Origin: Bog-473 sp963707835
GTDB lineage: Bacteria; Actinomycetota; Acidimicrobiia; Acidimicrobiales; RAAP-2
Assembly: GCA_963707835.1 (NCBI GenBank)
Contig: CAVPRI010000001.1
Span: 434,001 to 498,000 of the forward strand
Length of the DNA: 64,000 bases
Reading direction: 5' to 3'
Below, piece after piece: positions 16,100 to 24,865 of the stretch. Numbering within the stretch: position 1 is the first letter of the stretch; each line of letters starts with the position of its first letter. A program made the position numbers and the translations under genes. A model generated the notes under the pieces. The model made no database searches and was not told where the DNA came from. It saw only the letters and a list, made by a program, of their open reading frames with translations.

Positions 16100-17116
16100 G
16101 TGTCCTCCTCTGCAGCAGTACTGCCGCGCCCAGATGCGCCGGTGCGCGCCAGGCCGGCCGCCCTCTCCTTTCGGGGTGTCACTCACCGCTACGGATCCCG
16201 GATCGCCCTCGACCACCTCGACCTGGAGGTGCCCAGGGGCGAGGTCCTCGCGCTCCTGGGGCCGAACGGGGCCGGCAAGTCGACCACCATTTCCCTGCTC
16301 CTCGGCCTCGTTCGTCCGCAGCAAGGATGCCTCGAGGTCCTCGGCAGCGACCCGCGCCGTGCGGTGGCTGACGGCCGGGTCGGCGCCATGCTCCAGTCCG
16401 GTTCGGGCATTGGCCTGCCCCCGGGGGTCCGCGTCGATCAGGCCCTGGGCCTGGTCCGACGTCTCTACCAGCGACCGGCGCCGCTCGACCAGATCATCGA
16501 GCGCGCCGACATCGGTGCGCTGTTGCGACGGCGAACGGACCGTCTCTCGGGCGGCCAGGCGCAGCGGGTGCGCTTCGCCATCGCCATCGCGGGCAACCCC
16601 GAGGTCCTCTTCCTCGACGAGCCGACCTCCGCCATGGACGTGGAATCCCGCCAGGGATTCTGGCGGATGATGCGGGACTTCGGGAACGAGGGCCGCACGG
16701 TCCTGTTCGCCACCCACCACCTGGCGGAGGCCGACGAGATCTCCGACCGCGTGGTCGTGCTCAACCACGGCACGGTGGTGGCGGACGGCCCAGGCGCCAC
16801 CCTCAAGGCGGCGGTGGCTACCAGGCGGCTTCGCTTCGTCACCGACCGGCCCGACTTTGCCGCGCTGAACGAGCTCGACGGCGTTACGGAGGTCGACGTC
16901 TGCGGCACCGGCGTCTCGATCGACTCACTGGATGCCGATGCCACGATCCGTGACCTGGTCGGTCACGGTGTCGCATTCCGCGACCTGGAGGTCACGGGGG
17001 CAGGTTTGGAGCAGGCCTTCGTGGCCCTGACCGGCTGCGGTACCGTCAAGGCCGCGAGCCCGTCCGCACCCACCAGGGCCCCGTCCGCCGCCACCGTGGG
17101 TCGAGACGTTCTGTGA
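16100..17116 (+). CDS. ABC exporter ATP-binding protein (ABC-2 type)
   Basis: A 338-residue ATPase with Walker A GPNGAGKST, signature LSGGQAQR, Walker B VLFLDEP and the H-loop ATHH. After the nucleotide domain an extra C-terminal stretch of about 110 residues (ATRRLRFVTDRPDF onwards) follows, as in DrrA/CcmA-type exporters. GTG 16100 follows GGAG; longer in-frame starts would run into the promoter of the divergent oxidoreductase. The stop overlaps the permease start as GTGA. It should power export with its neighbour; drug or lipid substrates are typical of the family. Confidence 0.92.
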   Translation: MSSSAAVLPRPDAPVRARPAALSFRGVTHRYGSRIALDHLDLEVPRGEVLALLGPNGAGKSTTISLLLGLVRPQQGCLEVLGSDPRRAVADGRVGAMLQSGSGIGLPPGVRVDQALGLVRRLYQRPAPLDQIIERADIGALLRRRTDRLSGGQAQRVRFAIAIAGNPEVLFLDEPTSAMDVESRQGFWRMMRDFGNEGRTVLFATHHLAEADEISDRVVVLNHGTVVADGPGATLKAAVATRRLRFVTDRPDFAALNELDGVTEVDVCGTGVSIDSLDADATIRDLVGHGVAFRDLEVTGAGLEQAFVALTGCGTVKAASPSAPTRAPSAATVGRDVL

Positions 17117-17961
17117 CCAACCTCTCGATCGTCCCGCCGATCCGGTCGGACGACCGCTCCGGACGCGGCCCCACGGGCTCCACATCGCGGGACGGCGGGC
17201 GCAGCCGCCTCGTCCCCCTCCTGGCCTTCGGCCGATTCGAGGTGGGGCGCCTCTTGCGCAGCTGGAAGTTCCTCGCCATCACCGTGGGCTTCCCGGTGAT
17301 CTTCTACCTCCTCTTCCTCGGCGATCGACCAGCCGGGAGGGTGGTGGACGGCACGGTGCCCTGGCGCACCTACCTCATGGTCGCCATGTGCTCCTTCGGG
17401 GCACTGGTGGCGGCCCTCAACGCAGGCGGCACTCGGTTGTCGATGGAACGAGCGTCGGGGTGGGCCCGTCAACTGCGGGTCACCCCCATCCCTGCCTGGT
17501 CGTATGTGGGTACCAAGATCGTTTCCAGCATGCTCGTGGTGCTCCCCGTCATCATCCTGGTGGAAGTGGTCGGAGCCGGGTTCGGTGGCGTCCGACTGGC
17601 TGCCGGGGCGTGGGTCGGGCTCACCGCTCTGTTGTGGGTCACCGCGCTGCCGTTCGCCGTCCTCGGCGTCTTCGTCGGCTTCCTGGTGACGACCGAGGCG
17701 GCCTTCCCGGTCGTCACCGGGCTCATGTTCGTCCTCGGATATTTCGGCGGCCTGTTCACACCGGTCGACCAGATGCCCGGCTCGCTCCAGTTCATCGCCC
17801 ACCTGCTGCCGAGCTACCACCACGACGCGCTGGCACTGTCCGCCCTCGACGGACAGACCCTGGCACTCAGCCATTGGCTGGTCCTGGCGGCATCCGTGGC
17901 TGTCCTCGGTGTGGCCATCGTGTGGAAGCACCGGGTGGAAGAAGCCCGCGGCAGCGCCTGA
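17113..17961 (+). CDS. ABC-2 type permease
   Basis: A 282-residue membrane protein with about six hydrophobic segments and the ABC-2 pattern: a long cytoplasmic lead (RLLRSWKFLAITVGFPVIFYLLFLG), RTYLMVAMCSFGALVAALN, LFTPVDQMPGSLQFIAHLLPSYHHDAL near the end. It is coupled to the ATPase by a 4-base overlap, making a complete two-gene exporter. No regulator is adjacent. Confidence 0.92.
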   Translation: MTNLSIVPPIRSDDRSGRGPTGSTSRDGGRSRLVPLLAFGRFEVGRLLRSWKFLAITVGFPVIFYLLFLGDRPAGRVVDGTVPWRTYLMVAMCSFGALVAALNAGGTRLSMERASGWARQLRVTPIPAWSYVGTKIVSSMLVVLPVIILVEVVGAGFGGVRLAAGAWVGLTALLWVTALPFAVLGVFVGFLVTTEAAFPVVTGLMFVLGYFGGLFTPVDQMPGSLQFIAHLLPSYHHDALALSALDGQTLALSHWLVLAASVAVLGVAIVWKHRVEEARGSA

Positions 17962-18055
17962 TCCACTCTCCGTTCAGGGTTGCCCCCCGGACCTTTCGAC
18001 GCGTCCCAGCTCTGCCATCCATGCTCGAGTACCACGAAAAGTATGGTGATGACTC

Positions 18056-18481
18056 GTGACGGAGGAGGCCGGGAGCGAGGGCACGCCACACCGAAGCTTC
18101 CTGCGTCGAGGATGGGACGCCGCGAAGTTCCCGCCCCCCGCGGAGGGCCAGCTCTTCACGACCCGGGCAAGCGGGGCGTCGTATCTCGGTGCCTGGGGAC
18201 TCACAGCCACGCACCTGTTCCTCTGGATCCTGATCGCGGTGAGCATCTTGACCTCCGAGGCGGTCACGATCGGGAACTCCGTCCTCTCCTTTGTGGCAAC
18301 ATGCCTCCTCATCTGGATGGTGATCGCCATTCACCATCGCTTCCGGATCGAGCGGGGCGGAAGGACGCGCCACCTCGTCTCAGTCTGGTGGCGAGGGCCC
18401 TTGGACCCGGTGGGACGACAGATCTGGCTGCCGGTGAGGTTCGGCAACGCGTGGCGGGTCATGCGTCATGGGCCCGATTGA
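18056..18481 (+). CDS. Small membrane protein of unknown function
   Basis: A 141-residue protein from GTG 18056. Two hydrophobic helices (about residues 47-65 and 71-92) are flanked by a basic, Pro-rich N-terminal region and a Trp/Arg-rich cytoplasmic tail (VSVWWRGPLDPVGRQIWLPVRFG). I do not recognise it. It sits between the ABC exporter and the ClC gene, in the same direction. Codon use matches the neighbours, so it looks real. Confidence 0.6.
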   Translation: MTEEAGSEGTPHRSFLRRGWDAAKFPPPAEGQLFTTRASGASYLGAWGLTATHLFLWILIAVSILTSEAVTIGNSVLSFVATCLLIWMVIAIHHRFRIERGGRTRHLVSVWWRGPLDPVGRQIWLPVRFGNAWRVMRHGPD

Positions 18482-18571
18482 TCGAGCGGCAGGGGAGTCG
18501 GCCCCGACATCGGCACGAGGAGGTCCGCACCATGGACGAAGCGAGGGCTCGCGACGCGTCGGAGATCGAGC

Positions 18572-19975
18572 ATGGCTGAGGCACCCCCAGCCAGTGCCGT
18601 TCCAACCGATCCTTCCTCGCTGCTCCGCACCAAGAATTACAAGGTCCTCCTTGTACTGGCTGCGGTCATCGGCCTTCTGGTGTCCTTGGTTTCGTGGGGC
18701 TACCTCGAGCTCATTCACTACCTTCAGCTGTGGGTCTACAAGGATCTCCCTAGCGCGCTGAACTTCGCCACGGTTCCGTCCTGGTGGCCGTTGCCCATAC
18801 TGGCCGTCGCCTCGATCCCTATCGCCTTCACCATCGCCCGGCTGCCCGGGGGAGGGGGACACAAGCCCGCCGAAGGTCTGAAGGCCGGGCCCCCCACCCA
18901 ACCCATCGAGCTGCCCGGGGTTCTCCTCGCGTCGCTCGCGGCTGTTGGCCTGGGAATGGTTCTTGGCCCCGAGGCACCACTCATCGCGCTCGGCGGGGGC
19001 CTCGGAATTCTGGCCGTGCGACTCTCCCGGAAGGACACCCCGGATCAGGTCCTCGGGCTCGTGGCGGCAGCCGCGAGCTTCGCGGCGATCTCCTCGCTCT
19101 TCGGCTCCCCCATCGTCGGTGCGGTGATCATCATCGAGGCGGCCGGCCTGGGTGGGGCAACCCTTCCCGTCGTCTTGCTCCCGGGCTTGTTGGCCGCGGG
19201 TGTCGGCTCGCTGGTCTTCATCGGCATGGGCAGCGTGACCGGTCTCAGCTCCAGTGCCTACGCAATCGCCCCTTTGGCACTCCCGAAGTACCACACCCCG
19301 ACGATCGCTGCCTTCGCGTGGACGATCCTGCTTGCGTTCGTCGTGGCGGTCGCGGTGTTTGCCATTTCCCGCATTGGCCGGTTGGTCAACACGGCGACGA
19401 TCGCACGTCCGTTTGTGGTCGTGCCGTTGGCCGCGCTGGCGGTTGCCGGCTTGGCGATCGCCTTCGCGCACGTCACGGGGAAGCCCGACAATTTGGTCCT
19501 CTTCTCGGGACAGGACGCCATGGGAACCATGGTCAACCAGGCGAGCAGCTTCTCCCTCTCGGCCTTCGCCTTCCTCATCTTGTTCAAAGGCGTCGCCTAT
19601 GGGCTCTCCCTGGGAAGTGCACGCGGGGGACCGACCTTTCCAGCCATGTTCCTCGGCATCGTCGCCGGACTCCTGTGTGCCCACCTTCCGGGCTTCTCCG
19701 AGACACCCGCCGTCGCCGCCCTCATGGGTGCGGCCACGGTATCGATCCTCAGACTGCCGCTGGCGTCCATCATCCTCGCGTTGGTCGTCTCACAAGCCGG
19801 GTTGGCCACGACGCCCCTGATCATCGTGGCGGTGGTCGTGGCGTATCTCACTGTGCTGGCATTGTCCGCCCTGCCCAACCAGGACGTCGAGCAAACCGGG
19901 CCCACCACCGACCCGTCGACCACGGCGAGCGACGACCCGGCATCGGCCGGTGCTGCTCAGGCGGCGTCGGCCTGA
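18572..19975 (+). CDS. ClC-family chloride channel/transporter
   Basis: A 467-residue integral membrane protein. The family motif is seen as GLGMVLGPEAPLIALGGGLG, the GxEGP selectivity-filter segment in the form GPEAP, as in a divergent actinobacterial ClC branch. A later GSARGGPTFPAMFLG segment corresponds to the second pore motif. About ten hydrophobic helices are present and there is no C-terminal CBS domain. Whether it is a channel or a Cl-/H+ exchanger cannot be told: the proton-glutamate position is altered by the GPEAP form. ATG 18572 is inside GAGCATGG. Confidence 0.87.
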   Translation: MAEAPPASAVPTDPSSLLRTKNYKVLLVLAAVIGLLVSLVSWGYLELIHYLQLWVYKDLPSALNFATVPSWWPLPILAVASIPIAFTIARLPGGGGHKPAEGLKAGPPTQPIELPGVLLASLAAVGLGMVLGPEAPLIALGGGLGILAVRLSRKDTPDQVLGLVAAAASFAAISSLFGSPIVGAVIIIEAAGLGGATLPVVLLPGLLAAGVGSLVFIGMGSVTGLSSSAYAIAPLALPKYHTPTIAAFAWTILLAFVVAVAVFAISRIGRLVNTATIARPFVVVPLAALAVAGLAIAFAHVTGKPDNLVLFSGQDAMGTMVNQASSFSLSAFAFLILFKGVAYGLSLGSARGGPTFPAMFLGIVAGLLCAHLPGFSETPAVAALMGAATVSILRLPLASIILALVVSQAGLATTPLIIVAVVVAYLTVLALSALPNQDVEQTGPTTDPSTTASDDPASAGAAQAASA

Positions 19976-20032
19976 CGGCTGCGCCCGGCGTGATCGCTCC
20001 GAGGCGGGCCGATCGACCTGCGGCGACGTTGC

Positions 20033-21048
20033 TCAGTCACTCAGGGTCCGTGGCAGACCGAATCGGGGGAGCACGCTCGTATCGAAGCGAGTCATCGCGC
20101 AGACACGGTCACCGGCCAGCGTGAAGACGATGACGCCGTTGGCATGAGAGATGCCCGTTACCGGATCGACCTCGTAGAACCCCAGAGCCGGCTGGCCGTT
20201 GGCCCTGGTGGGGACCACCCTGAAGCGGCGCCCGGGCCGGAAGGCGACAGCTCGGAAGAACTGGGCCGTGAGTTCCTTCCCCTGGTACTCGGCGGGCACG
20301 GGTGGCATGGACAGCCAGACGTCCTCGGTCAGGAGGGCGACCAGGCCTTCGAGATCCGCCGTCTCGTAGGCCAGCGTCAGTCGTTGCAGGAGCTCTTGTT
20401 CGGCGTGCGAGCCCGGCGCCGGTGGTGGCTCGTGGTGACCGTCGGACGGCAGCTTGCGCTGAAGGCCCGTGCGGGCACGCTTCAGCGCGCTGGTCACGGA
20501 CTCCTCGGTGGTGTCGAGGATGCCGGCGACCTCGCTGGCGCGAAAGCCGAGCACATCGCGCAAGACGAGCACGACTCGCTGGAGGGGCGGCAGGAGCTGC
20601 AGGGCCGTGACGAACGCCAGTGAGATGGCTTCGCGGGTCTCGATGCGGGCCTCGGGCCCCGGGTCGGCGTCGATGACGTCCTCCAGCAAGACGTCCGGAT
20701 ATGGCTGCAGCCACATGACCTCCCCAAGTCGTGTGGGCTCGGGCGGAGTGACGGTGAGCGGCGGCGGCCGGTCCATCTGCGGACGACGTCTAGCCGATCG
20801 CAGTGCGTTGAGACAGCGGTTGGTGGCGATCCTGTACAGCCATGTCCGCACGGACGCCCGCTCCTCGAACGCGTCGAAGCCCTGCCACGCAGCCAGGAGT
20901 GTCTCCTGCAGTGCGTCCTCGGCATCCTGTACCGATCCGAGCAGCCGGTAGCAGTGCACTTGTAGCTCTCGGCGGTGCGGGTCGACCAGTTGTGCGAAGG
21001 CGGCGTCGTCGCCCGCGCGCGTGCTCTCGCGATCAGGTCGGTCGTCAC
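20033..21048 (-). CDS. ECF sigma factor with SnoaL-like C-terminal domain, start region frameshifted
   Basis: A sigma-70 factor of about 338 residues. Region 2 (CYRLLGSVQDAEDALQETLL, RTWLYRIATNRCLNALR) and region 4 (LPPLQRVVLVLRDVLGFRASEVAGIL...ALKRAR) are complete. A linker with MWLQPYPDVLLED and a SnoaL/NTF2-like C-terminal domain (about the last 120 residues) place it with large ECF factors of the SigG/SigJ kind. The native start is probably GTG 21048 (VTTDLIARAR), which joins the main frame (AGDDAAFAQL) if one base is dropped near 21015-21022. Otherwise an upstream ATG at 21066 in the main frame would be used. It has no anti-sigma gene; the SnoaL tail probably regulates it. Divergent from the YCII gene. 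Confidence 0.88.
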
Positions 21049-21220
21049 ACTTCCATCCTTCCATCACCTCTTCCTCCGGATCTTCGTCTTGCATCTGTAC
21101 GGACACCGCAGGGTCCATGGAATGGGCGCGGGTCCGCCCAATTTCTGATCCGCCCGGTGTCAGTAGTGGTGACAGCAGAGTGCCGGCACGCAGCCGGTCC
21201 ACCGAAAAAGGAGCAGAAAG

Positions 21221-21514
21221 ATGCCGAAGTACGTATTCGCATACCGGTCCCCCAAGAGCTATGTGCCTGGTCAGCCGGACGCCATGGAGGCGTGGAGCGA
21301 GTTCCGCAACCGCCTCGGGGACAAGGTCGTCGATTTCGGCAACCCGGTCTTCGAGGCCTCGAGTCTCGGCACGTGTGACGACACGACCCGCCTCGGCGGC
21401 TACTCGTTCGTCACGGCGGAGGATCTCGAATCCGCAGTGGCTCTGGCCAAGGATGCGCCGGTCCTCGCCGCCGGGGGTGGCGTGGAAGTGGGAGAGATCA
21501 CAGAAGTGATGTGA
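21221..21514 (+). CDS. YCII/DGPF-like small protein
   Basis: A 97-residue ferredoxin-like-fold protein (MPKYVFAYRSPKSYVPG...LAKDAPVLAAGGGVEVGEI). It resembles the YCII/DGPF domain proteins that often sit next to large ECF sigma factors, and is here divergent from one. AAAGGAG lies ahead of the ATG. It is probably a target of the sigma factor; the catalytic role is unknown. Confidence 0.8.
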   Translation: MPKYVFAYRSPKSYVPGQPDAMEAWSEFRNRLGDKVVDFGNPVFEASSLGTCDDTTRLGGYSFVTAEDLESAVALAKDAPVLAAGGGVEVGEITEVM

Positions 21515-21518
21515 TCTC
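21494..21518 (+). terminator. Hairpin over the YCII stop codon
   Basis: Perfect 8-base arms GAGATCAC/GTGATCTC around a 9-base loop. It includes the YCII stop codon and is followed 9 bases later by a stronger hairpin. Confidence 0.45.
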
Positions 21519-21526
21519 GGCGCCGT

Positions 21527-21560
21527 GGGCGTGCGGGCCAACGCCACGGTCCGCACGCCC
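21527..21560 (+). terminator. Strong GC hairpin after YCII gene
   Basis: Perfect 10-base arms GGGCGTGCGG/CCGCACGCCC with a 14-base loop, just past the YCII stop and before the convergent PadR gene. No U tract follows. It is a likely terminator of the actinobacterial type. Confidence 0.6.
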
Positions 21561-21672
21561 AACTCCGCCCGAGCGGTCACCTGAGCCGACTGCCCGAGCA
21601 CGAATTACCCGAGAACCACGGCCGCCTTGTGGGGTCCGATCGAGGTGGGCAGTGCCACACTTCGCCACTTCC

Positions 21673-22200
21673 TCACCCGTCAGTCACGATGGCCCGGAGG
21701 GTCCGCTCGATCGCCCGGGTGTTCTCGAAACGCCAGAGGGCAACCAAGCGGTCGGGTCCCGTGGCGACGCGAGCCTGCACAGTCAGACCGGAAAAGACGT
21801 CGGCGAATGCGTCGAGCTGAGCTCTGGCCAAGGTACGTGGATCGTCACCGAGGCGCTCGATGAGTGTGAGTTTCACCATCAGCTCGGATCGAACGTCGCG
21901 TGGATGTGCCACCGGTGACGAGAGCCACCCGGTCAAGTGGCGTCGCCCCGCCGGCGTGGTTCGCATCACGGTCCGTTGTGGGCCCTGGTCACCGGGCTCA
22001 GCACGAACGGCCGTGATCCACCCCGCCTCCTCCAGACGATCGATGGCTCGGTACACGATCGGGCGGGGCACCGTCCAGACTCGGCCCAGTCGCGCATCGG
22101 GGGCCAGCTCGCGGGCCACGGCAAATCCGTGGCTCTCCTGCTCATCGATCAGGGCGAGAACAACCCATTCGGCAAGGGACGAGGGTGGGGATGTGGCCAT
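21673..22200 (-). CDS. PadR-family transcriptional regulator
   Basis: A 175-residue PadR protein: N-terminal winged helix (LAEWVVLALIDEQESHGFAVAREL, then VYRAIDRLEEAGWI with the family's Y-R-x-I-x-x-L-E-x-x-G-x-I) and a helical C-terminal dimerisation region. GGAGGTG is only two bases before ATG 22200 or overlaps GTG 22203, so the exact start is uncertain. It lies 57 bases downstream of the aldehyde dehydrogenase on the opposite flank, which makes it a candidate regulator of that gene. Effector unknown. Confidence 0.85.
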   Translation of the reverse strand: MATSPPSSLAEWVVLALIDEQESHGFAVARELAPDARLGRVWTVPRPIVYRAIDRLEEAGWITAVRAEPGDQGPQRTVMRTTPAGRRHLTGWLSSPVAHPRDVRSELMVKLTLIERLGDDPRTLARAQLDAFADVFSGLTVQARVATGPDRLVALWRFENTRAIERTLRAIVTDG

Positions 22201-22257
22201 CACCTCCTACCCACAGTGGCGCGCTGCGCCGCGACGATCCTTCGCGTGTTGCTGACG

Positions 22258-23751
22258 TCAGAGCTGGCTCTTCGCGAGGTGTGATCCCGGTCCATCACTG
22301 GGGTCGCGCCGCAGAGCGATCACCGCCGACTTCTCCCGCGTGAACTCGAGCACCTCGTCGTGGCCGTAGCCGCTCTCCTTGATTCCGGCGAAGGGAAGCT
22401 CGTGTCGGGTCTGCAGGTAGGTGTTCACCCATACGTTTCCCGATCGGATCTCCCGGACGTACCGGTGGACGCGATTGAGGTCTTCACTCCATACACCCGA
22501 AGCGAGTCCGTAGCGGCTGTCGTTGGCGAGAGCTATCGCTTCGTCGTCGGTGTCGAACGGGATGATCGCGCCCACGGGCCCGAAGATCTCTTCGCGGCAG
22601 ATCCGGGGGGAGTTGTCCTTGGCCAGGAAGAGAGTCGGCTCGACCCAGAAGCCACCTGGGTGGCTCGGCACGAGCTCGGCGCCATGGCGGCCACCGAACA
22701 ACAGCTCGGTCTCCCTGATGCCATCTTGAATGAAGGCCACCACCTTGTCGTACTGATCCCGGGATATCAGCGGACCCATTTTGGTGCTCGACTCGGCCGG
22801 GTGGCCGACGACGATCGACCGGGCGATCGCCTCGATCCGCTCCACCATCTCGTCGAACACGGGACGCTGGACCAAGATCCGCGAGCCGGCGACACAGGCT
22901 TGACCTGCGTTGAAGCCGAAAATCGACGCCACGGTCACACCCTTGGCAGCCGCGTCGAGATCGGCGTCGTCGAGGACGATATTCGGCGATTTCCCCCCCA
23001 GCTCGAAGATCGCCGGGGTCAGGGTGTCAGCGGCGGCCTTCTGGATGAGCTTCGCAGTCTGGGAGGAGCCAGTCATGGTGACCTTCTCGACATCGGGGTG
23101 CCGCACCATGGCGTCGCCGACGTCGCCCAGGCCCGAGAGGATGTTCACCGTGCCGGCCGGGAGAACCTCGTTGAGGAGCTCGGCGAGACGCAACGATGCC
23201 GGGCTGGCCTGCTCGGGCGGCTTGGCCACCACCGTGTTGCCGGCAGCCAGCGCGCTGGCCACCTTGTTGCTCAGCATCCCGACAGGCATGTTGTAGGGCA
23301 CGATCGCAGCGACGACGCCGTAGGGCTCGCGGATTGTCAGGCCCAGAGTCTTGGAGTCGAGGGGGACCGTTCGCCCCGTCGATGCTTCGAGGGTCTCGTG
23401 CGCCTTGCGATTCCACAACGTCTTCATCCCCGGTCCGCAGGTCAGCTTCATGAGCCCCAGGGGATTGCCGTTGCCGGTTGACTCGAGCTCCGCGAGCTCA
23501 TCGCCGTGCTCGGTGAAGAGCTCAGCAACCTGTTTGAGGTACGCGGAGCGGCCGTCGGGCGAGAGCGCGGACCAGGCGGGGAACGCCTCCTTGGCCGCAG
23601 CCACCGCCGCAACGGCGTCATCGGCATTGCACTGAGGGACTCGCGCCCACACTTCGCCGGTCGCGGGGTTGACCGAGTCCATGTACGCGCCAGAGGCCGC
23701 GCCGCGGATTTGACCGCCGATCAGGTTCTGGAACTCCGGAAGATCAGACAT
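22258..23751 (-). CDS. NAD(P)-dependent aldehyde dehydrogenase
   Basis: A 497-residue ALDH. The catalytic Glu lies in FELGGKSP, the nucleophile Cys in GQACVAGSR, and the Asn motif appears as PYNMP rather than the common PWNFP. EEIFGPV and GYGHDEVLEFTREK close the fold. It oxidises an aldehyde to the acid in the cytoplasm. It is transcribed alone toward PadR with a palindrome about 85 bases upstream. Substrate unknown; branched or aromatic aldehydes from the local catabolic genes are possible. Confidence 0.93.
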   Translation of the reverse strand: MSDLPEFQNLIGGQIRGAASGAYMDSVNPATGEVWARVPQCNADDAVAAVAAAKEAFPAWSALSPDGRSAYLKQVAELFTEHGDELAELESTGNGNPLGLMKLTCGPGMKTLWNRKAHETLEASTGRTVPLDSKTLGLTIREPYGVVAAIVPYNMPVGMLSNKVASALAAGNTVVAKPPEQASPASLRLAELLNEVLPAGTVNILSGLGDVGDAMVRHPDVEKVTMTGSSQTAKLIQKAAADTLTPAIFELGGKSPNIVLDDADLDAAAKGVTVASIFGFNAGQACVAGSRILVQRPVFDEMVERIEAIARSIVVGHPAESSTKMGPLISRDQYDKVVAFIQDGIRETELLFGGRHGAELVPSHPGGFWVEPTLFLAKDNSPRICREEIFGPVGAIIPFDTDDEAIALANDSRYGLASGVWSEDLNRVHRYVREIRSGNVWVNTYLQTRHELPFAGIKESGYGHDEVLEFTREKSAVIALRRDPSDGPGSHLAKSQL

Positions 23752-23831
23752 CTCGCCCCTTACGGTTCACATGGACTCGGCCAGTCGGACGCATGGCTCA
23801 CACCAGAGGGGTGGCATGCGTGCACGCAAAT

Positions 23832-23848
23832 TAGTCACATGCTGACTA
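23832..23848 (-). promoter_or_regulatory. Palindrome upstream of aldehyde dehydrogenase
   Basis: Perfect 6-base arms TAGTCA/TGACTA with a 5-base centre, 81 bases before the aldehyde dehydrogenase start, in a locally AT-richer patch of the 200-base gap before tRNA-Phe. Size and symmetry suit a dimeric repressor; PadR is a candidate. Confidence 0.5.
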
Positions 23849-23960
23849 CTTGGACAAGGGCCAGGGGGCATCGGGTTCTTCGTCCACGTCGGTGTCTGGC
23901 GGCGGGTGGCCATCGACACAGTGTCGAAGTCGAGATACCCGCAGGACTGGACGTATTCGG

Positions 23961-24033
23961 TGGTCGGGACCGGCGTCGATCCGGTGACCTCACGCTTTTC
24001 AGGCGCGCGCTCTACCAACTGAGCTACCCGACC
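23961..24033 (-). tRNA. tRNA-Phe (GAA)
   Basis: A full cloverleaf on the minus strand: acceptor GGTCGGG/CCCGACC, D-arm GCTC...GAGC, anticodon stem CGCGC/GCGTG with loop CTGAAAA (anticodon GAA), 5-base variable loop, T-stem ACCGG/CCGGT. The T-loop reads ATCGACG, so the almost invariant T54 is A. CCA is not encoded. Confidence 0.9.
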
Positions 24034-24077
24034 GGGTCACGTCATCCTGGACGGCCGGAGGCCAAGCCTGGATTCGG

Positions 24078-24155
24078 TGGCGGACCTGACGGGATTTGAA
24101 CCCGCGACCTCCGCCTTGACAGGGCGGCGTGCACTCCGAGCTGCACCACAGGTCC
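24078..24155 (-). tRNA. tRNA-Asp (GTC)
   Basis: A minus-strand cloverleaf: acceptor GGACCTG/CAGGTCC, anticodon stem CCGCC/GGCGG with loop CTGTCAA (anticodon GTC), T-arm GCGGGTTCAAATCCCGT, discriminator G followed by an encoded CCA (24078-24080). It lies 45 bases upstream of tRNA-Phe and is probably co-transcribed with it. Confidence 0.95.
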
Positions 24156-24270
24156 GTGGCGACGGTTGCCCGTCATGACCCGAACAGGAGGAACTCCCAC
24201 CGGGCAGCGCCCCACTCTAGCCGTTCAGGGATTTGGCTTCCCCGACGACCTGCTCACCGCGCCCCCGAGG

Positions 24271-24834
24271 TCAGTCGTCTCCGGTGGGAGGCGGCGACGA
24301 GGACGTCACGCGGAGGACCTGACGGACCCGCGGGATGGTCCCGACGAGTGACTCGACCAGCCTGGTCAGCTCGGCCACGAAGACGTCGAGCTGTACCCCC
24401 GACGGCCGGCCCTCGTCGGAGGGCTGCTCCTCGACGGCCTCGGCCGTGAGCTCGATCCGGGCCGGTCCCAGACGGTCGGTCAATCCCCGCAGCGTGGACG
24501 CCGTGGCGGAGAACGGCAGGAACGACGGCATCGAGGAGTCGAGTATGTCGACCGCCTGCTGGAGGCCGGCGACGGCCTGGGTGATGCCCGTCGCCGCCAC
24601 GTCCATCCCGGCTCCTGCCACGTTCAGCCCACCCTCGAGCTTCTCGAGCTGGGACATGAGCCGGTCGACCCGCTCGGCCAACTCGTTGATGGCGGCGAGG
24701 GTGTCGATCGCCGTGCTCGGGAGGCGGATGACGGCGCCCGGGAACCGCGTGATGGCCTCGAACAGGGACGGGGATTCCATCTCCCGATCATGGGCCGCGC
24801 TGGGTGGGGTGTCCAGAGCGCCCTGGTGAGTCAT
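24271..24834 (-). CDS. Coiled-coil/amphipathic-helix protein of unknown function
   Basis: 187 residues from ATG 24834, or 169 from ATG 24780; neither has a well-spaced ribosome-binding site. The central part (INELAERVDRLMSQLEKLEGG, then repeated Ala/Val/Gly helices) is heptad-like and phasin-like in composition. The C terminus ends in a Ser/Pro tail. I do not recognise a family. It is divergent from the MFS gene, and only a 14-base palindrome separates the starts, so the two are probably co-regulated by MerR. It may be a membrane-associated structural protein; that is a guess. Confidence 0.6.
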   Translation of the reverse strand: MTHQGALDTPPSAAHDREMESPSLFEAITRFPGAVIRLPSTAIDTLAAINELAERVDRLMSQLEKLEGGLNVAGAGMDVAATGITQAVAGLQQAVDILDSSMPSFLPFSATASTLRGLTDRLGPARIELTAEAVEEQPSDEGRPSGVQLDVFVAELTRLVESLVGTIPRVRQVLRVTSSSPPPTGDD

Positions 24835-24839
24835 GACCC

Positions 24840-24853
24840 TAACGTTAACGTTA
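24840..24853. promoter_or_regulatory. Perfect 14-base palindrome TAACGTTAACGTTA
   Basis: A 14-base perfect palindrome built from TAACGT repeats lies between two divergent start codons only 31 bases apart (24834 and 24866). It resembles inverted repeats bound by MerR-family regulators, and a MerR gene is encoded at the end of the rightward operon. It is a likely autoregulatory operator for both directions. Confidence 0.65.
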
Positions 24854-24865
24854 AACTTCTCGACG

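Noticed and set aside
21066..21601. N-terminal extension of the sigma factor frame
   Set aside because: It would overlap the divergent YCII gene and lacks sigma-like sequence.
24851..24860. Canonical -10 element next to the MerR-like palindrome
   Set aside because: No -35/-10 pair with 17-20 base spacing could be placed on either strand.
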